Assembly (NCBI RefSeq): GCF_014596575.1
Contig: NZ_NASZ01000016.1
Span: forward strand, 1-64,000
Origin: Flavobacterium pokkalii
GTDB taxonomy: Bacteria; Bacteroidota; Bacteroidia; Flavobacteriales; Flavobacteriaceae
Length of the DNA stretch: 64,000 nt
Direction of reading: 5' to 3'
Part shown: piece after piece, positions 1 through 8,233 of the stretch
Layout: the number at the start of each line of letters is the position of its first letter
Position numbering within the stretch: position 1 is the stretch's first letter
Notes under the pieces: model-generated
The model's input: the letters and a program-made list of their open reading frames with translations, nothing else
What the model was told of the DNA's origin: nothing
Database searches by the model: none
Position numbers and translations under genes: made by a program

Positions 1-58
1 TCTTGTACACAACGAAGTTTAAATTCATAATTGTATTTGACTTTTCTTTCCATAAAAA

Positions 59-91
59 TGCCCCCAAATAGCGTCTAACTTTTTGGGGGCA
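59..91 (-). terminator. Hairpin downstream of the RRM protein gene
   Basis: A 10-bp inverted repeat (TGCCCCCAAA at 59-68, TTTGGGGGCA at 82-91) lies 45 bases past the stop of the minus-strand RNA-binding protein gene. On the minus strand it is followed by a short T-run. It fits an intrinsic terminator. Confidence 0.6.
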
Positions 92-135
92 GTTCATTTA
101 CATCGTCCCTTTTTTTAATCGTATAAAAGAAAAAA

Positions 136-483
136 TTAATATCCTCCTCTATTTCCACGGTTTTCACCACCGCGATTGTTTCCGTAACCTCCGCGAGAAT
201 CATTTCTGCGGTTGTTATTAAAACTTCTTCTTTCACCTTCCGGTTTTGGTTCTGATTTGTTCACCACAATAGTACGCCCTAAAACAGTTGCTCCATTCAA
301 CTCATCAATTGCTTTTTGAGCTTCTGCATCAACAGGCATTTCAACAAAACCAAAGCCTTTACTTCTTCCGGTAAATTTATCAGTAATTACTTTAACAGAA
401 TCAACTGTTCCATAAGCCTCGAAAGACTCTCTTAAATCTGCTTCCTCAATACTGAACGGAAGGCTTCCAACAAAAATGTTCAT
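136..483 (-). CDS. RRM-domain RNA-binding protein
   Basis: This 115-residue protein has one RNA recognition motif (about residues 1-80) followed by a Gly/Arg/Asn-rich tail. The RNP2 motif (NIFVGSL) opens the protein and the RNP1 motif (KGFGFVEM) lies near residue 43; the aromatic residues that stack on RNA are present. Small RRM-RGG proteins of this type are common in Bacteroidota, cyanobacteria and plants and bind single-stranded RNA; in bacteria several act as RNA chaperones or cold-shock-type proteins. The tail has repeated RGG-like steps typical of flexible RNA-binding extensions. It is a single gene with its own terminator. The exact RNA targets cannot be told from sequence. Confidence 0.93.
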   Translation of the reverse strand: MNIFVGSLPFSIEEADLRESFEAYGTVDSVKVITDKFTGRSKGFGFVEMPVDAEAQKAIDELNGATVLGRTIVVNKSEPKPEGERRSFNNNRRNDSRGGYGNNRGGENRGNRGGY

Positions 484-617
484 ATAATTATTTATAAAGT
501 TGTGACAAATGTAATCTTATTTGGCTCATAACAAACTATAAACATGTTTATTTCTGCCTTATTTAAACATTTAATAAGATATCGGTAAAGAAAAAGTCTA
601 TTAAAAAAATCCTTAAG

Positions 618-1097
618 TTATTGTACCGTAACAGGAACTTTATAGAAAACCCCATATTGGTAATTTAAAGTAGCCCCTGCCAAAGGATTGTCAAATGTGT
701 TTTCCAAATTGAATTTAAAAGTTCCCGAGATAGTTTGTGCTAACACATCGTATTCGGTAATTTCAATTTGTCCGTTTCCAACACCAAAACCAGAGGAAAA
801 AGTAACGCTTTCTTTAGTAGAAGGATCGGTATATACATAAGTCGCCGTAGTATTAGCATTAGTTCCAATAGAATAAATTCCAACTGCTGTAGTATTATTT
901 TTCAAAGTAACCACTTCTGTCGCTGTGTAAGCTTCAATAACCAACGTCCCACCGGAATAAACAGTTGCACGAGTCTGAACTGCACGCCACAAAACATTGT
1001 CTTTCATCCCCTGAAAAGCAGGATTATTAAAACGGACATCCTCCTGACAGGAAAACACAGCAAAAAGTAGAATCAAAAACAAAAAATACTTTTTCAT
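618..1097 (-). CDS. SPII lipoprotein of unknown function (DUF6252-like)
   Basis: This 159-residue protein starts with a lipoprotein signal (hydrophobic stretch ending in AVFSC, lipidated Cys at about residue 17). The rest is beta-rich, with many Thr, Val and Tyr residues. The opening of the mature part (a short linker, then an LWRA segment) and the overall length resemble the DUF6252 lipoproteins common in Flavobacteriia; this family call is from memory of the pattern, not a search. It is probably anchored in the outer or inner membrane facing the periplasm. It stands alone between the RRM gene and the divergent rpsP operon. Function unknown. Confidence 0.8.
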   Translation of the reverse strand: MKKYFLFLILLFAVFSCQEDVRFNNPAFQGMKDNVLWRAVQTRATVYSGGTLVIEAYTATEVVTLKNNTTAVGIYSIGTNANTTATYVYTDPSTKESVTFSSGFGVGNGQIEITEYDVLAQTISGTFKFNLENTFDNPLAGATLNYQYGVFYKVPVTVQ

Positions 1098-1211
1098 AAA
1101 TTAAAATTTACAAACAAAAATAAACTATTAAAGCCAAAGTAAACCTTTTAAGTTAAAAAAAAGAAGCAAAAAAACCACTAAACAACTACATATCAAAATA
1201 CTAAAAAACTA

Positions 1212-1241
1212 TTTGCTATATTAAAAAATAATGTATCTTTG
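1212..1241 (+). promoter_or_regulatory. Bacteroidota-type promoter of rpsP-rimM
   Basis: TTTG at 1212-1215 and TATCTTTG at 1234-1241 are separated by 18 bases. This matches the Bacteroidota primary sigma consensus (-33 TTTG, -7 TAnnTTTG). It predicts a transcript start near 1247 and a leader of about 45 bases before rpsP. Confidence 0.75.
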
Positions 1242-1292
1242 CAGCCTTAATTAATCGGGGTCGTGTACCTCAAAATTTAATCATTAAAGATT

Positions 1293-1847
1293 ATGTCAGT
1301 AAAAATTAGATTACAAAGACACGGTAAAAAAGGAAAACCTTTTTACTGGGTAGTAGCAGCAGATGCTCGCTCAAAAAGAGATGGTAGATACTTAGAGAAA
1401 ATCGGTACTTACAATCCAAACACTAACCCTGCAACTATCGAATTAGACCTTGATAGCGCTGTAAAATGGTTACACAATGGTGCTCAACCAACAGATACTG
1501 CAAGAGCAATCCTTTCTTACAAAGGAGCTTTATTGAAACACCACCTTGATGGAGGTATCCGTAAAGGAGCTTTAACTCAAGAGCAAGCTGACGCTAAATT
1601 AGCTGCTTGGTTAGAGGCTAAAGCCGGTACAGTAAACGCTAAAAAAGACGGTTTATCAAAAGCTCAGGCTGATGCCAAAGCAAAAGCTTTAAAAGCTGAA
1701 CAAGAAGTAAACGCTAAACGTGTTGCTGCAGCTGCTCAGGCTGAAGCTGATGCTATTGCTGCTGCACAAGCTGAAGAGGCTGAAGTTGCTTCATCTGAAG
1801 AAGAAGCTCCTGCTGCTGAAGAAAACAACGAAGAAGCTCAAGCATAA
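1293..1847 (+). CDS. rpsP: 30S ribosomal protein S16
   Basis: The first 80 or so residues are the conserved S16 core (VKIRLQRHGKKGKPFYWVV), a 30S assembly protein that binds 16S rRNA. The protein is 184 residues, about twice the E. coli length. The extra 100 residues form a low-complexity Ala/Glu/Lys tail that turns strongly acidic at the end, as is usual for Bacteroidota S16. It heads an operon with rimM 14 bases downstream, the standard pairing of S16 with the 30S maturation factor. A clear Bacteroidota promoter lies about 50 bases upstream. The tail's role is not known to me. Confidence 0.98.
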   Translation: MSVKIRLQRHGKKGKPFYWVVAADARSKRDGRYLEKIGTYNPNTNPATIELDLDSAVKWLHNGAQPTDTARAILSYKGALLKHHLDGGIRKGALTQEQADAKLAAWLEAKAGTVNAKKDGLSKAQADAKAKALKAEQEVNAKRVAAAAQAEADAIAAAQAEEAEVASSEEEAPAAEENNEEAQA

Positions 1848-1861
1848 TTTGAACAGCGAAA

Positions 1862-2386
1862 ATGCGTAAAGAAGATTGTTTCTATTTAGGTAAAATCGCT
1901 AAAAAATTTAGTTTCAAAGGGGAAGTCTTAGCCTATTTAGACACAGACGAACCCGAGCTATACGAAAATCTGGAATCAGTGTTTGTTGAATACAACAAAC
2001 ACTTGGTTCCTTTTTTTATTGAAAGCAGCTCCTTACACAAAAATGACTTTTTAAGAATTCATTTTGAAGACATCAACACCGAAGCAGACGCCGAAAACCT
2101 AATCGGCAGCAGCTTATACCTGCCTTTAAGCATGTTACCTAAACTTACAGGCAACAAATTTTATTTCCATGAAGTCATTGGTTTTGAAGTAGAAGATAAA
2201 AAATTAGGCTACGTTGGCGAAATCCAATCCATCAACGATACTACTGCCCAGCCTCTTTTTGAAGTCAACAAAGACGGAGCGGAAATACTAATCCCAATGA
2301 TTGACCAATTCCTGGTAAAAGTAGATCGGGAAAACAAAAAAATTATCATGGATTTACCGGAAGGATTGATCGAGATGTATCTTTAA
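1862..2386 (+). CDS. rimM: Ribosome maturation factor RimM
   Basis: This 174-residue protein has the RimM N-terminal barrel (YLGKIAKKFSFKGEVLAYL) and the PRC-barrel C-terminal half ending in a typical DLPEGLIEMYL. RimM binds S19 and helps mature the 30S head; its gene normally sits with rpsP, as here. It is co-transcribed with rpsP (14-base gap) and followed by a strong hairpin that probably ends the operon. Confidence 0.97.
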   Translation: MRKEDCFYLGKIAKKFSFKGEVLAYLDTDEPELYENLESVFVEYNKHLVPFFIESSSLHKNDFLRIHFEDINTEADAENLIGSSLYLPLSMLPKLTGNKFYFHEVIGFEVEDKKLGYVGEIQSINDTTAQPLFEVNKDGAEILIPMIDQFLVKVDRENKKIIMDLPEGLIEMYL

Positions 2387-2398
2387 TTTAAATTTTTG

Positions 2399-2462
2399 AA
2401 CCATTAAGAAATTAAGGTTCATTAAGTTTTTTTTCTTACCCCCCCTTAATTTCTTAATGGTT
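2399..2462 (+). terminator. Long hairpin ending the rpsP-rimM operon
   Basis: A perfect 19-bp inverted repeat (2399-2417 with 2444-2462) begins 13 bases after the rimM stop and encloses a T-rich loop. It is followed by TTAATTTTT. It probably terminates rpsP-rimM. Its arms (CCATTAAGAAATTAAGG and complement) are of the intergenic repeat type common in flavobacteria. Confidence 0.7.
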
Positions 2463-2476
2463 TAATTTTTAAAATC

Positions 2477-3196
2477 TTGATTTTGTCCAAATTCCAATTC
2501 AAACAATTTTCTGTTGATCAAGATCGTTGCGCTATGAAAGTTGGAACCGATGGTGTTTTATTAGGCGCCTGGACTCCAATTGAGAATAATCCATTTAGCA
2601 TTTTAGACATTGGAACCGGAACAGGAATCATTGCTTTAATGCTCGCACAACGCAGTAATGCCGAACAAATTGACGCTTTAGAAATCGACGAAGAAGCCTA
2701 CGAACAAGCAACAGATAATTTCGAAAATTCCCCTTGGAACGACCGTTTGTTTTGTTTCCACGCTGGTTTAGATGAATTTGTCGAAGAACCGGAAGACGAG
2801 TACGATTTAATCGTTTCCAACCCCCCTTTTTACAGCGAAAATTACAAATCCAACAGCGAACAGCGTGATTTAGCCCGCTTTCAGGATGCCATGCCTTTCG
2901 AAGATTTAGTCGAAGCAGCTGATTTATTACTTTCTGAAAACGGAATTTTCTCCGTTATCATTCCTTTTAAAGAAGAAGAAAACTTTTTGGCTTTAGCCAA
3001 TGAATACGAATTGTATCCAATAAAAATTACCCGCGTAAAAGGAGCTCCAAACTCCGAAATCAAACGAAGTTTATTAGCTTTTAGCCGAAATAAAAAATCT
3101 GATTTTCCAGTTGACGAATTAATCATTGAAACAGCAAGACACCAATACACTCCGGAATACATTGAATTAACAAAAGAGTTCTATTTAAAACTGTAA
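2477..3196 (+). CDS. trmN6: tRNA1(Val) (adenine(37)-N6)-methyltransferase
   Basis: This is a class I SAM-dependent methyltransferase of about 239 residues. Motif I is ILDIGTGTGIIALML (residues 42-56), and the catalytic NPPF motif of N6-adenine methyltransferases is present (VSNPPFYSENY, near residue 114). The early GTDGVLLGAW motif is typical of YfiC/TrmN6, which methylates A37 of tRNA1(Val). There is no ATG in the right place: the first in-frame ATG falls inside conserved sequence (residue 21). Start is TTG, either at 2477 or at 2483; 2483 would give MSKFQFKQF, which looks more like family members. It follows the rpsP-rimM terminator and is probably its own unit. Confidence 0.9.
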   Translation: MILSKFQFKQFSVDQDRCAMKVGTDGVLLGAWTPIENNPFSILDIGTGTGIIALMLAQRSNAEQIDALEIDEEAYEQATDNFENSPWNDRLFCFHAGLDEFVEEPEDEYDLIVSNPPFYSENYKSNSEQRDLARFQDAMPFEDLVEAADLLLSENGIFSVIIPFKEEENFLALANEYELYPIKITRVKGAPNSEIKRSLLAFSRNKKSDFPVDELIIETARHQYTPEYIELTKEFYLKL

Positions 3197-3225
3197 CCAT
3201 AAAAAAAGTCATTTCTGAACCTGTA

Positions 3226-3252
3226 TTGCCAATAAATTATTAAATATATTTG
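3226..3252 (+). promoter_or_regulatory. Promoter-like -33/-7 pair before the LysE exporter
   Basis: TTG at 3226-3228 and TATATTTG at 3245-3252, 16 bases apart. The -7 match is perfect but the spacing is a little short. The ATG begins only 14 bases past the -7 box, so the leader would be very short. Confidence 0.45.
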
Positions 3253-3265
3253 CATAAAAAATGCA

Positions 3266-3898
3266 ATGTCAGGAGTAGAAAATTTTTCCTTTTACTTAAT
3301 TTCAGCAATAATCTTTGTTTTAACACCAGGAATAGACACCATTTTCATCCTAAACAAATCACTGACAAAAGGTAAAAAATCAGGATTCTATTCCTCATTA
3401 GGAATTTGCAGCGGAATCTTAGTACACACCACATTTGCCGCTTTAGGACTGTCAATTATTTTAGCCCAGTCGGCAATTGCCTTTTCACTAATCAAATATC
3501 TCGGCGCAGCCTATTTAATTTACATTGGACTAAAAGCTTTATTTTCTAAAAAAGAAACGTTAAATTTCAAAGAACAAAGCCTGGAAACCGAATCCGTTTG
3601 GGCAAGTTTCAGATCAGGTGTAATCACTAATGTATTCAACCCAAAAGTAGCTTTGTTTTTTCTGTCCTTTTTCCCTCAATTCATCAGTAAAACAAACACT
3701 GATTCGGCATTACCTTTCTTTATTTTAGGATTTACTTATGCCGGACTTGGCATAATTTGGTGTTTCATACTTGCTTATTTTTCATCCTTATTCTCCAGCA
3801 AATTAAAGACAAACGAAAAATTCAATTTTTGGCTTAACAAAACATCCAGCGCAATTTACATTTTGATGGGATTAAAAATAGCCATGACTAAAAAATAA
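3266..3898 (+). CDS. LysE/RhtB family amino-acid exporter
   Basis: This 210-residue inner-membrane protein has six predicted hydrophobic segments. The family signature follows the first helix (FVLTPGIDTIFILNKSLTKGKKSG, residues 17-40), and a mid-protein NVFNPKVALFFLSFFPQF motif (residues 125-142) is characteristic of RhtB-type exporters. Such proteins export amino acids such as homoserine, threonine or leucine by proton exchange; the substrate cannot be read from sequence. It is a single gene with a near-immediate promoter upstream. A second LysE-type gene lies at 9880-10515 but is only distantly similar. Confidence 0.92.
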   Translation: MSGVENFSFYLISAIIFVLTPGIDTIFILNKSLTKGKKSGFYSSLGICSGILVHTTFAALGLSIILAQSAIAFSLIKYLGAAYLIYIGLKALFSKKETLNFKEQSLETESVWASFRSGVITNVFNPKVALFFLSFFPQFISKTNTDSALPFFILGFTYAGLGIIWCFILAYFSSLFSSKLKTNEKFNFWLNKTSSAIYILMGLKIAMTKK

Positions 3899-4033
3899 AA
3901 AAGAGCTTAATTAAGACAAAAAAAATTAGCTTTTTACGACTGATACAAAAGCTTTATGTAAATTTATAGTGTATTTAACCCCAAAACTTTCCATTAAAAA
4001 GAAAGTTCTATCACTATTAATACATAAGCCGCC

Positions 4034-5212
4034 ATGAAACCAGATCTATTTCAAGCTCCCGACTACTACAACCTGGACGAATTACTATCAGAAGAACATA
4101 AAATAGTTCGCGATGCCGCACGCAGCTGGGTCAAAAAAGAAATCAGTCCGATTATTGAAGATTACGCCCAAAAAGCAGAATTTCCAAATCAGATTATCAA
4201 AGGTTTAGCCGAAATTGGCGCTTTTGGACCATACATTCCGCAGGAATATGGCGGAGCCGGTTTGGATCAAATTTCGTATGGTTTAATCATGCAGGAAATA
4301 GAACGCGGTGATTCAGGCATTCGTTCTACTGCTTCAGTACAATCTTCATTAGTCATGTACCCGATTTGGAAATACGGCAGCGAAGAACAAAAACAAAAAT
4401 TCCTTCCCAAATTAGCTTCCGGCGAACTCATGGGCTGTTTTGGATTAACCGAACCCAATCACGGTTCCGACCCCGGAAGCATGACCACTAATTTCAAAGA
4501 CAAAGGAGATTATTACTTGCTAAACGGAGCTAAAATGTGGATTTCCAACGCTCCTTTTGCAGATATTGCTGTTATTTGGGCAAAAAATGAAGAAGGAAGA
4601 ATCCACGGTTTGATTGTAGAACGCGGCATGGAAGGCTTCTCTACTCCCGAAACACACAACAAATGGTCCTTACGTGCTTCAGCTACAGGAGAATTATTAT
4701 TTGATAATGTAAAAATTCCAAAAGAAAACCTGCTTCCTAATAAATCCGGACTGAGCGCTCCTTTAGGCTGTTTAGATTCTGCCCGATACGGAATTGCCTG
4801 GGGAGCCATTGGAGCCGCCATGGATTGTTATGATACAGCTTTGCGCTATGCCAAAGAACGAATTCAATTTGACAAACCCATAGCCGGCATGCAATTGCAA
4901 CAAAAAAAATTAGCCGAAATGATTACTGAAATCACCAAAGCCCAATTATTAACCTGGCGATTAGGGGTATTAAGAAACGAAAACAAAGCTACATCAGCGC
5001 AAATATCAATGGCAAAAAGAAACAACGTCCACATGGCAATTAACATTGCACGGGAAGCACGTCAAATATTAGGAGCCATGGGAATTACCGGCGATTATTC
5101 CATCATGCGACACATGATGAATCTGGAATCAGTGATTACTTATGAAGGCACACATGATATTCATTTGCTCATTACCGGAATGGATATCACAGGTATTTCA
5201 GCGTTTAAATAA
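4034..5212 (+). CDS. Acyl-CoA dehydrogenase, glutaryl-CoA dehydrogenase type
   Basis: This is a full-length FAD-dependent acyl-CoA dehydrogenase (392 residues). Visible features are the FAD/substrate segment CFGLTEPNHGSDPGSM, the IWAKNEEG/EGFSTPETHNKWSLRAS middle region, and near the C-terminus ITYEGTHDIHLLI, whose Glu is the catalytic base in glutaryl-CoA dehydrogenases. Glutaryl-CoA dehydrogenase oxidises and decarboxylates glutaryl-CoA to crotonyl-CoA in lysine and tryptophan breakdown, passing electrons to ETF. Sequence pattern favours this subfamily over general short-chain dehydrogenases, but no other degradation genes are adjacent, so the substrate is inferred. Confidence 0.9.
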   Translation: MKPDLFQAPDYYNLDELLSEEHKIVRDAARSWVKKEISPIIEDYAQKAEFPNQIIKGLAEIGAFGPYIPQEYGGAGLDQISYGLIMQEIERGDSGIRSTASVQSSLVMYPIWKYGSEEQKQKFLPKLASGELMGCFGLTEPNHGSDPGSMTTNFKDKGDYYLLNGAKMWISNAPFADIAVIWAKNEEGRIHGLIVERGMEGFSTPETHNKWSLRASATGELLFDNVKIPKENLLPNKSGLSAPLGCLDSARYGIAWGAIGAAMDCYDTALRYAKERIQFDKPIAGMQLQQKKLAEMITEITKAQLLTWRLGVLRNENKATSAQISMAKRNNVHMAINIAREARQILGAMGITGDYSIMRHMMNLESVITYEGTHDIHLLITGMDITGISAFK

Positions 5213-5416
5213 AACTTTCAAAAATCCTTTTTGTAGACAAAAGGCACACTTTTTGAATTAGCTCTATTACTTTAAAACTATTTACACAAAAACCATAATT
5301 AAATTAATTCCGTAAATAATTTTAAAGAAAAACAATTATTAAAGTATTGATAAAATCGATGGGATATTTTCCCTGAAGCTAGCAGCTTTTTTATCTTTAC
5401 ACTAAATTATAAAACG

Positions 5417-6199
5417 ATGAACACTTTACACATCAATAACAGTATCAAAGCCCAAAAAAGCGCCTTATTAGAACATTCGCTTTACAGCAAGGTAAAAACC
5501 ATAGAAGACCTTCGAATCTTCTTAGAAAACCACGTGTATGCTGTTTGGGATTTTATGTCTTTATTAAAAGCGCTTCAGGAACGTTTAACCTGTACAACAA
5601 CCCCTTGGTTTGCCACTAAAAATCCGGAAACCCGCTATTTAATAAACGAAATTGTTTTAGCCGAAGAAACCGACCTGACCTTGGACGGAAGACACCTGAG
5701 CCATTACGAAATGTACATTGAAGCGATGGAAGCCTGTGGTGCCGACACCAGCAAAATAGAACATTTCCTTTCAGAAATTCAATCGCTTCAAAATATTTTT
5801 GTAGCCATCAAAAAAAGCGATTTACACCCTAACATTAAAGCTTTCTTAGATTTTACTTTCCGTGTTATCGAAGAAGGAAAACCTCATGAAATTGCGGCAG
5901 CTTTTACCTTTGGAAGAGAAGATTTGATTCCGAGTATGTTTTTTGCAATTTTAAAAAATTTCGAAAAACAATTCCCGGAAACCGATTTAAGCAAATTGAT
6001 TTATTATTTCGAAAGACATATTGAATTAGATGCCGACGAACACGGACCGATGGCAATGGCAATGATTGAAGAACTTTGCGGAAACGACATTCAAAAATGG
6101 AAAGAAGTTGAAGAAGTTTCTATTTTGGCTTTGGATAAAAGAATCGAACTTTGGAATGCCATTGAAGAATTAATCACCATGAAAGTCGAAATGGCTTAA
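5417..6199 (+). CDS. DUF3050 protein (heme-oxygenase-like fold)
   Basis: This 260-residue soluble, mostly helical protein matches the DUF3050 pattern. It begins with a short helix and HSLYSKVKTIEDLRIFLENHVYAVWDFMSLLKALQ. Conserved His/Glu positions follow: EIVLAEETD, HLSHYEMYIEAMEACGAD and RHIELDADEHGPMA near the C-terminus. These carboxylate and histidine positions resemble the di-metal or heme-binding helices of the heme-oxygenase-like superfamily, so it may be a metal-dependent oxygenase, but the reaction is unknown. It stands alone and converges on the iron-sulfur genes, sharing a bidirectional terminator with the ferredoxin gene. Confidence 0.85.
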   Translation: MNTLHINNSIKAQKSALLEHSLYSKVKTIEDLRIFLENHVYAVWDFMSLLKALQERLTCTTTPWFATKNPETRYLINEIVLAEETDLTLDGRHLSHYEMYIEAMEACGADTSKIEHFLSEIQSLQNIFVAIKKSDLHPNIKAFLDFTFRVIEEGKPHEIAAAFTFGREDLIPSMFFAILKNFEKQFPETDLSKLIYYFERHIELDADEHGPMAMAMIEELCGNDIQKWKEVEEVSILALDKRIELWNAIEELITMKVEMA

Positions 6200-6215
6200 T
6201 TCAAAATACCCAAAC

Positions 6216-6253
6216 AAAAAAGGCTATTTTTTAATTTGAAAATAGCCTTTTTT
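6216..6253. terminator. Bidirectional terminator between DUF3050 and ferredoxin genes
   Basis: A 15-bp inverted repeat (6216-6230 with 6239-6253, core AAGGCTATTTT/AAAATAGCCTT) has A/T runs on both sides. It sits between two converging genes and should work in both directions. Confidence 0.85.
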
Positions 6254-6273
6254 AATATTTTAAAGATTTTTTA

Positions 6274-6591
6274 TTAACTCTCAGGAGCTAATTCTAATTC
6301 CAAACCTTCTAAATCAACCGTAATAGGAATTTGACACCCTAAACGACTATTTGATTTCACATAGAAAGCTTCCGAAAGCATTGCTTCTTCATCTTCACCC
6401 ATTTCCGGTAAAGCTACGTCATTCAACACATAACATTGGCAGGAAGCACACATAGCCATTCCCCCGCAGGTTCCTTCTACCGGTAATTCATAAGCTTTAC
6501 AAAGCTCCATGATATTCATAGCCATATCAGTCGGAGCCTGTAATTCGTGCACTACTCCTTCTCTATCTTTAATTTTTATTAAAACATCCAT
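6274..6591 (-). CDS. 2Fe-2S ferredoxin, adrenodoxin type
   Basis: This 105-residue soluble ferredoxin has the CxxxxxCxxC...C pattern at Cys42, Cys48, Cys51 and Cys86 that holds a [2Fe-2S] cluster (adrenodoxin/ISC-Fdx spacing). It carries electrons in iron-sulfur cluster assembly or to oxygenases. It lies 63 bases downstream of a NifU-type gene, which is itself 13 bases downstream of mrp. The three minus-strand genes probably form one iron-sulfur operon, which supports an assembly role over a catabolic one. Confidence 0.93.
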   Translation of the reverse strand: MDVLIKIKDREGVVHELQAPTDMAMNIMELCKAYELPVEGTCGGMAMCASCQCYVLNDVALPEMGEDEEAMLSEAFYVKSNSRLGCQIPITVDLEGLELELAPES

Positions 6592-6654
6592 TTTTTACTA
6601 TTAGGAATTGATTGATCTTATTAATTTACAGCAAATAATCTTTAGACAAAAGCC

Positions 6655-6894
6655 TTACAAGACATTTACAACAGTCTCAATTTGTGGAGCAAACTTTTTA
6701 ATCGTTGTCTCAACACCCGCTTTAAGCGTCATTTGATTTACACTACAATTAGTACAAGCTCCTTCCAGACGCACTTTTACATGCTTATCCTCTTCAATAG
6801 AAATAAGCGTAATATTTCCTCCGTCTGATTCTAAAAAAGGACGGATTTCATCCAGCGCTTTTTGAACTTCAATTGTTAATTCTTCTGTTGTCAT
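6655..6894 (-). CDS. NifU C-terminal-domain iron-sulfur scaffold
   Basis: This 79-residue protein consists only of the NifU C-terminal domain. It has the CxxC pair (Cys47, Cys50 in ACTNCSVNQMTLK) that transiently binds a Fe-S cluster, and the SDGGNITL segment typical of NfuA/Nfu1. It is a scaffold or carrier that delivers clusters to client proteins. Its placement right after mrp, an ATPase of Fe-S transfer, supports that role. The short length is normal for Bacteroidota stand-alone Nfu proteins. Confidence 0.95.
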   Translation of the reverse strand: MTTEELTIEVQKALDEIRPFLESDGGNITLISIEEDKHVKVRLEGACTNCSVNQMTLKAGVETTIKKFAPQIETVVNVL

Positions 6895-6907
6895 TTCTTT
6901 TATTAAA

Positions 6908-8035
6908 TTATTTTTTTACTGCTGAACAACCAGCCATAGTAGTAATTTTGATAGCTTCAGTAGCAGGTAAATTTTCATTTCTGCTTACTGTTTCTTCTAC
7001 CACTCTTCGAGTGATATTTTCAAATACCGTTTCAATAACCGAACCGGTTTGTAAAGCTGCCGGACGACCGTAATCTCCTGCTTCACGAATAGATTGCACA
7101 ATAGGCACTTCTCCTAAAAATGGTACTGCTAAATCCTGAGCTAAATTTTTAGCACCTTCCTGACCAAAAATATAATATTTGTTATTTGGTAATTCTTCCG
7201 GCGTAAAATATGCCATGTTTTCTATGATTCCTAAAACAGGCACATTGATTGCTTCCGACATAAACATCGAAACCCCTTTTTTAGCATCAGCTAAAGCCAC
7301 AGCCTGAGGTGTACTTACCACCACAGCTCCTGTAACCGGCAAAGATTGCATTATAGAAAGGTGAATATCTCCGGTTCCTGGAGGCAAGTCGATTAACATG
7401 AAATCTAATTCTCCCCAATCAGCATCAAAAATCATTTGATTTAAAGCCTTAGAAGCCATAGGACCTCTCCAGATTACCGCCTGACTTGGCGAGGTAAAGA
7501 ACCCAATAGAAAGCATTTTTACCTCATAACTTTCAATAGGTTTCATTTTTGATTTCCCGTCAACCGTAACCGAAATAGGTTTTTCGCTTTCAACATCAAA
7601 CATGATTGGCATAGATGGCCCGTAAATATCGGCATCAAGAACACCAACTGAGAATCCCATTTTAGCTAAGCTAACTGCAAGGTTTGCCGTAACTGTAGAT
7701 TTTCCTACTCCTCCTTTTCCGGAAGCTACCGCAATAATATTATTAATTCCCGGAATTGCTTTTCCTTTAATTTCAGGTTTTTCCGGCGCTTCCACTTTAA
7801 TATTAACCTTAACTTTAGCTTCAGCAAAAACTTTCTCCAAGATTGTTTTTTTGATATCGTCTTCAGCACGTTTTTTAATATGCATCGCCGGTGTATGTAA
7901 AACCAATTCAACAACTACCTCATCTCCAAAAGTAAGCACATTAGTTACAGCGCCACTTTCTACCATATTTTTTCCTTCTCCTGCAATAGTAATTGTTTCT
8001 AAAGCTTTAAGAATTTCTTTTCTATCTAATTTCAT
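6908..8035 (-). CDS. Mrp/ApbC (NBP35-type) iron-sulfur cluster carrier ATPase
   Basis: This 375-residue protein has an N-terminal FeS_assembly_P (DUF59/MIP18) domain (residues 1-80) and a deviant Walker A P-loop (ASGKGGVGKS, residues 104-113) of the MinD/Mrp ATPase family. The DLPPGTGD motif of switch II follows, then the conserved VVSTPQAVALAD. Family members bind a [4Fe-4S] cluster as a dimer and pass it to apo-proteins. The usual C-terminal CxxC region is not clear. It heads the mrp-nifU-ferredoxin operon. A perfect -7 box (TATCTTTG, minus strand 8130-8123) sits upstream, with a small TCCCGA hairpin just past it. Confidence 0.93.
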   Translation of the reverse strand: MKLDRKEILKALETITIAGEGKNMVESGAVTNVLTFGDEVVVELVLHTPAMHIKKRAEDDIKKTILEKVFAEAKVKVNIKVEAPEKPEIKGKAIPGINNIIAVASGKGGVGKSTVTANLAVSLAKMGFSVGVLDADIYGPSMPIMFDVESEKPISVTVDGKSKMKPIESYEVKMLSIGFFTSPSQAVIWRGPMASKALNQMIFDADWGELDFMLIDLPPGTGDIHLSIMQSLPVTGAVVVSTPQAVALADAKKGVSMFMSEAINVPVLGIIENMAYFTPEELPNNKYYIFGQEGAKNLAQDLAVPFLGEVPIVQSIREAGDYGRPAALQTGSVIETVFENITRRVVEETVSRNENLPATEAIKITTMAGCSAVKK

Positions 8036-8104
8036 TACTAAGTTTACTATTTTTCAATTGCTATTTTCAGTTCAAAAACAAAGATTTATTTAAACTGATT
8101 TCAG

Positions 8105-8130
8105 TCCCGATACTTTCGGGAGCAAAGATA
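8105..8130 (-). promoter_or_regulatory. Likely mrp promoter -7 box with 5' leader hairpin
   Basis: On the minus strand TATCTTTG (8130-8123) matches the Bacteroidota -7 box; the -33 box is unclear. Immediately downstream, TCCCGA-5 nt-TCGGGA (8105-8121) would form a hairpin at the very 5' end of the transcript. The same hairpin arms recur at 44481-44496. Confidence 0.45.
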
Positions 8131-8233
8131 AGAGATTAAGTTCTTAATTTAAAGTATTTGAATTGTAATTATTAATCCCGGTATTGGTTCTAACTATAAA
8201 GTGTTTTGCTGTGATTTTTAACCACTTAGTTTT

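Noticed and set aside
768..1070. 100-codon plus-strand frame inside the lipoprotein gene
   Set aside because: It is a shadow of the minus-strand lipoprotein, whose signal peptide and lipobox are clear.
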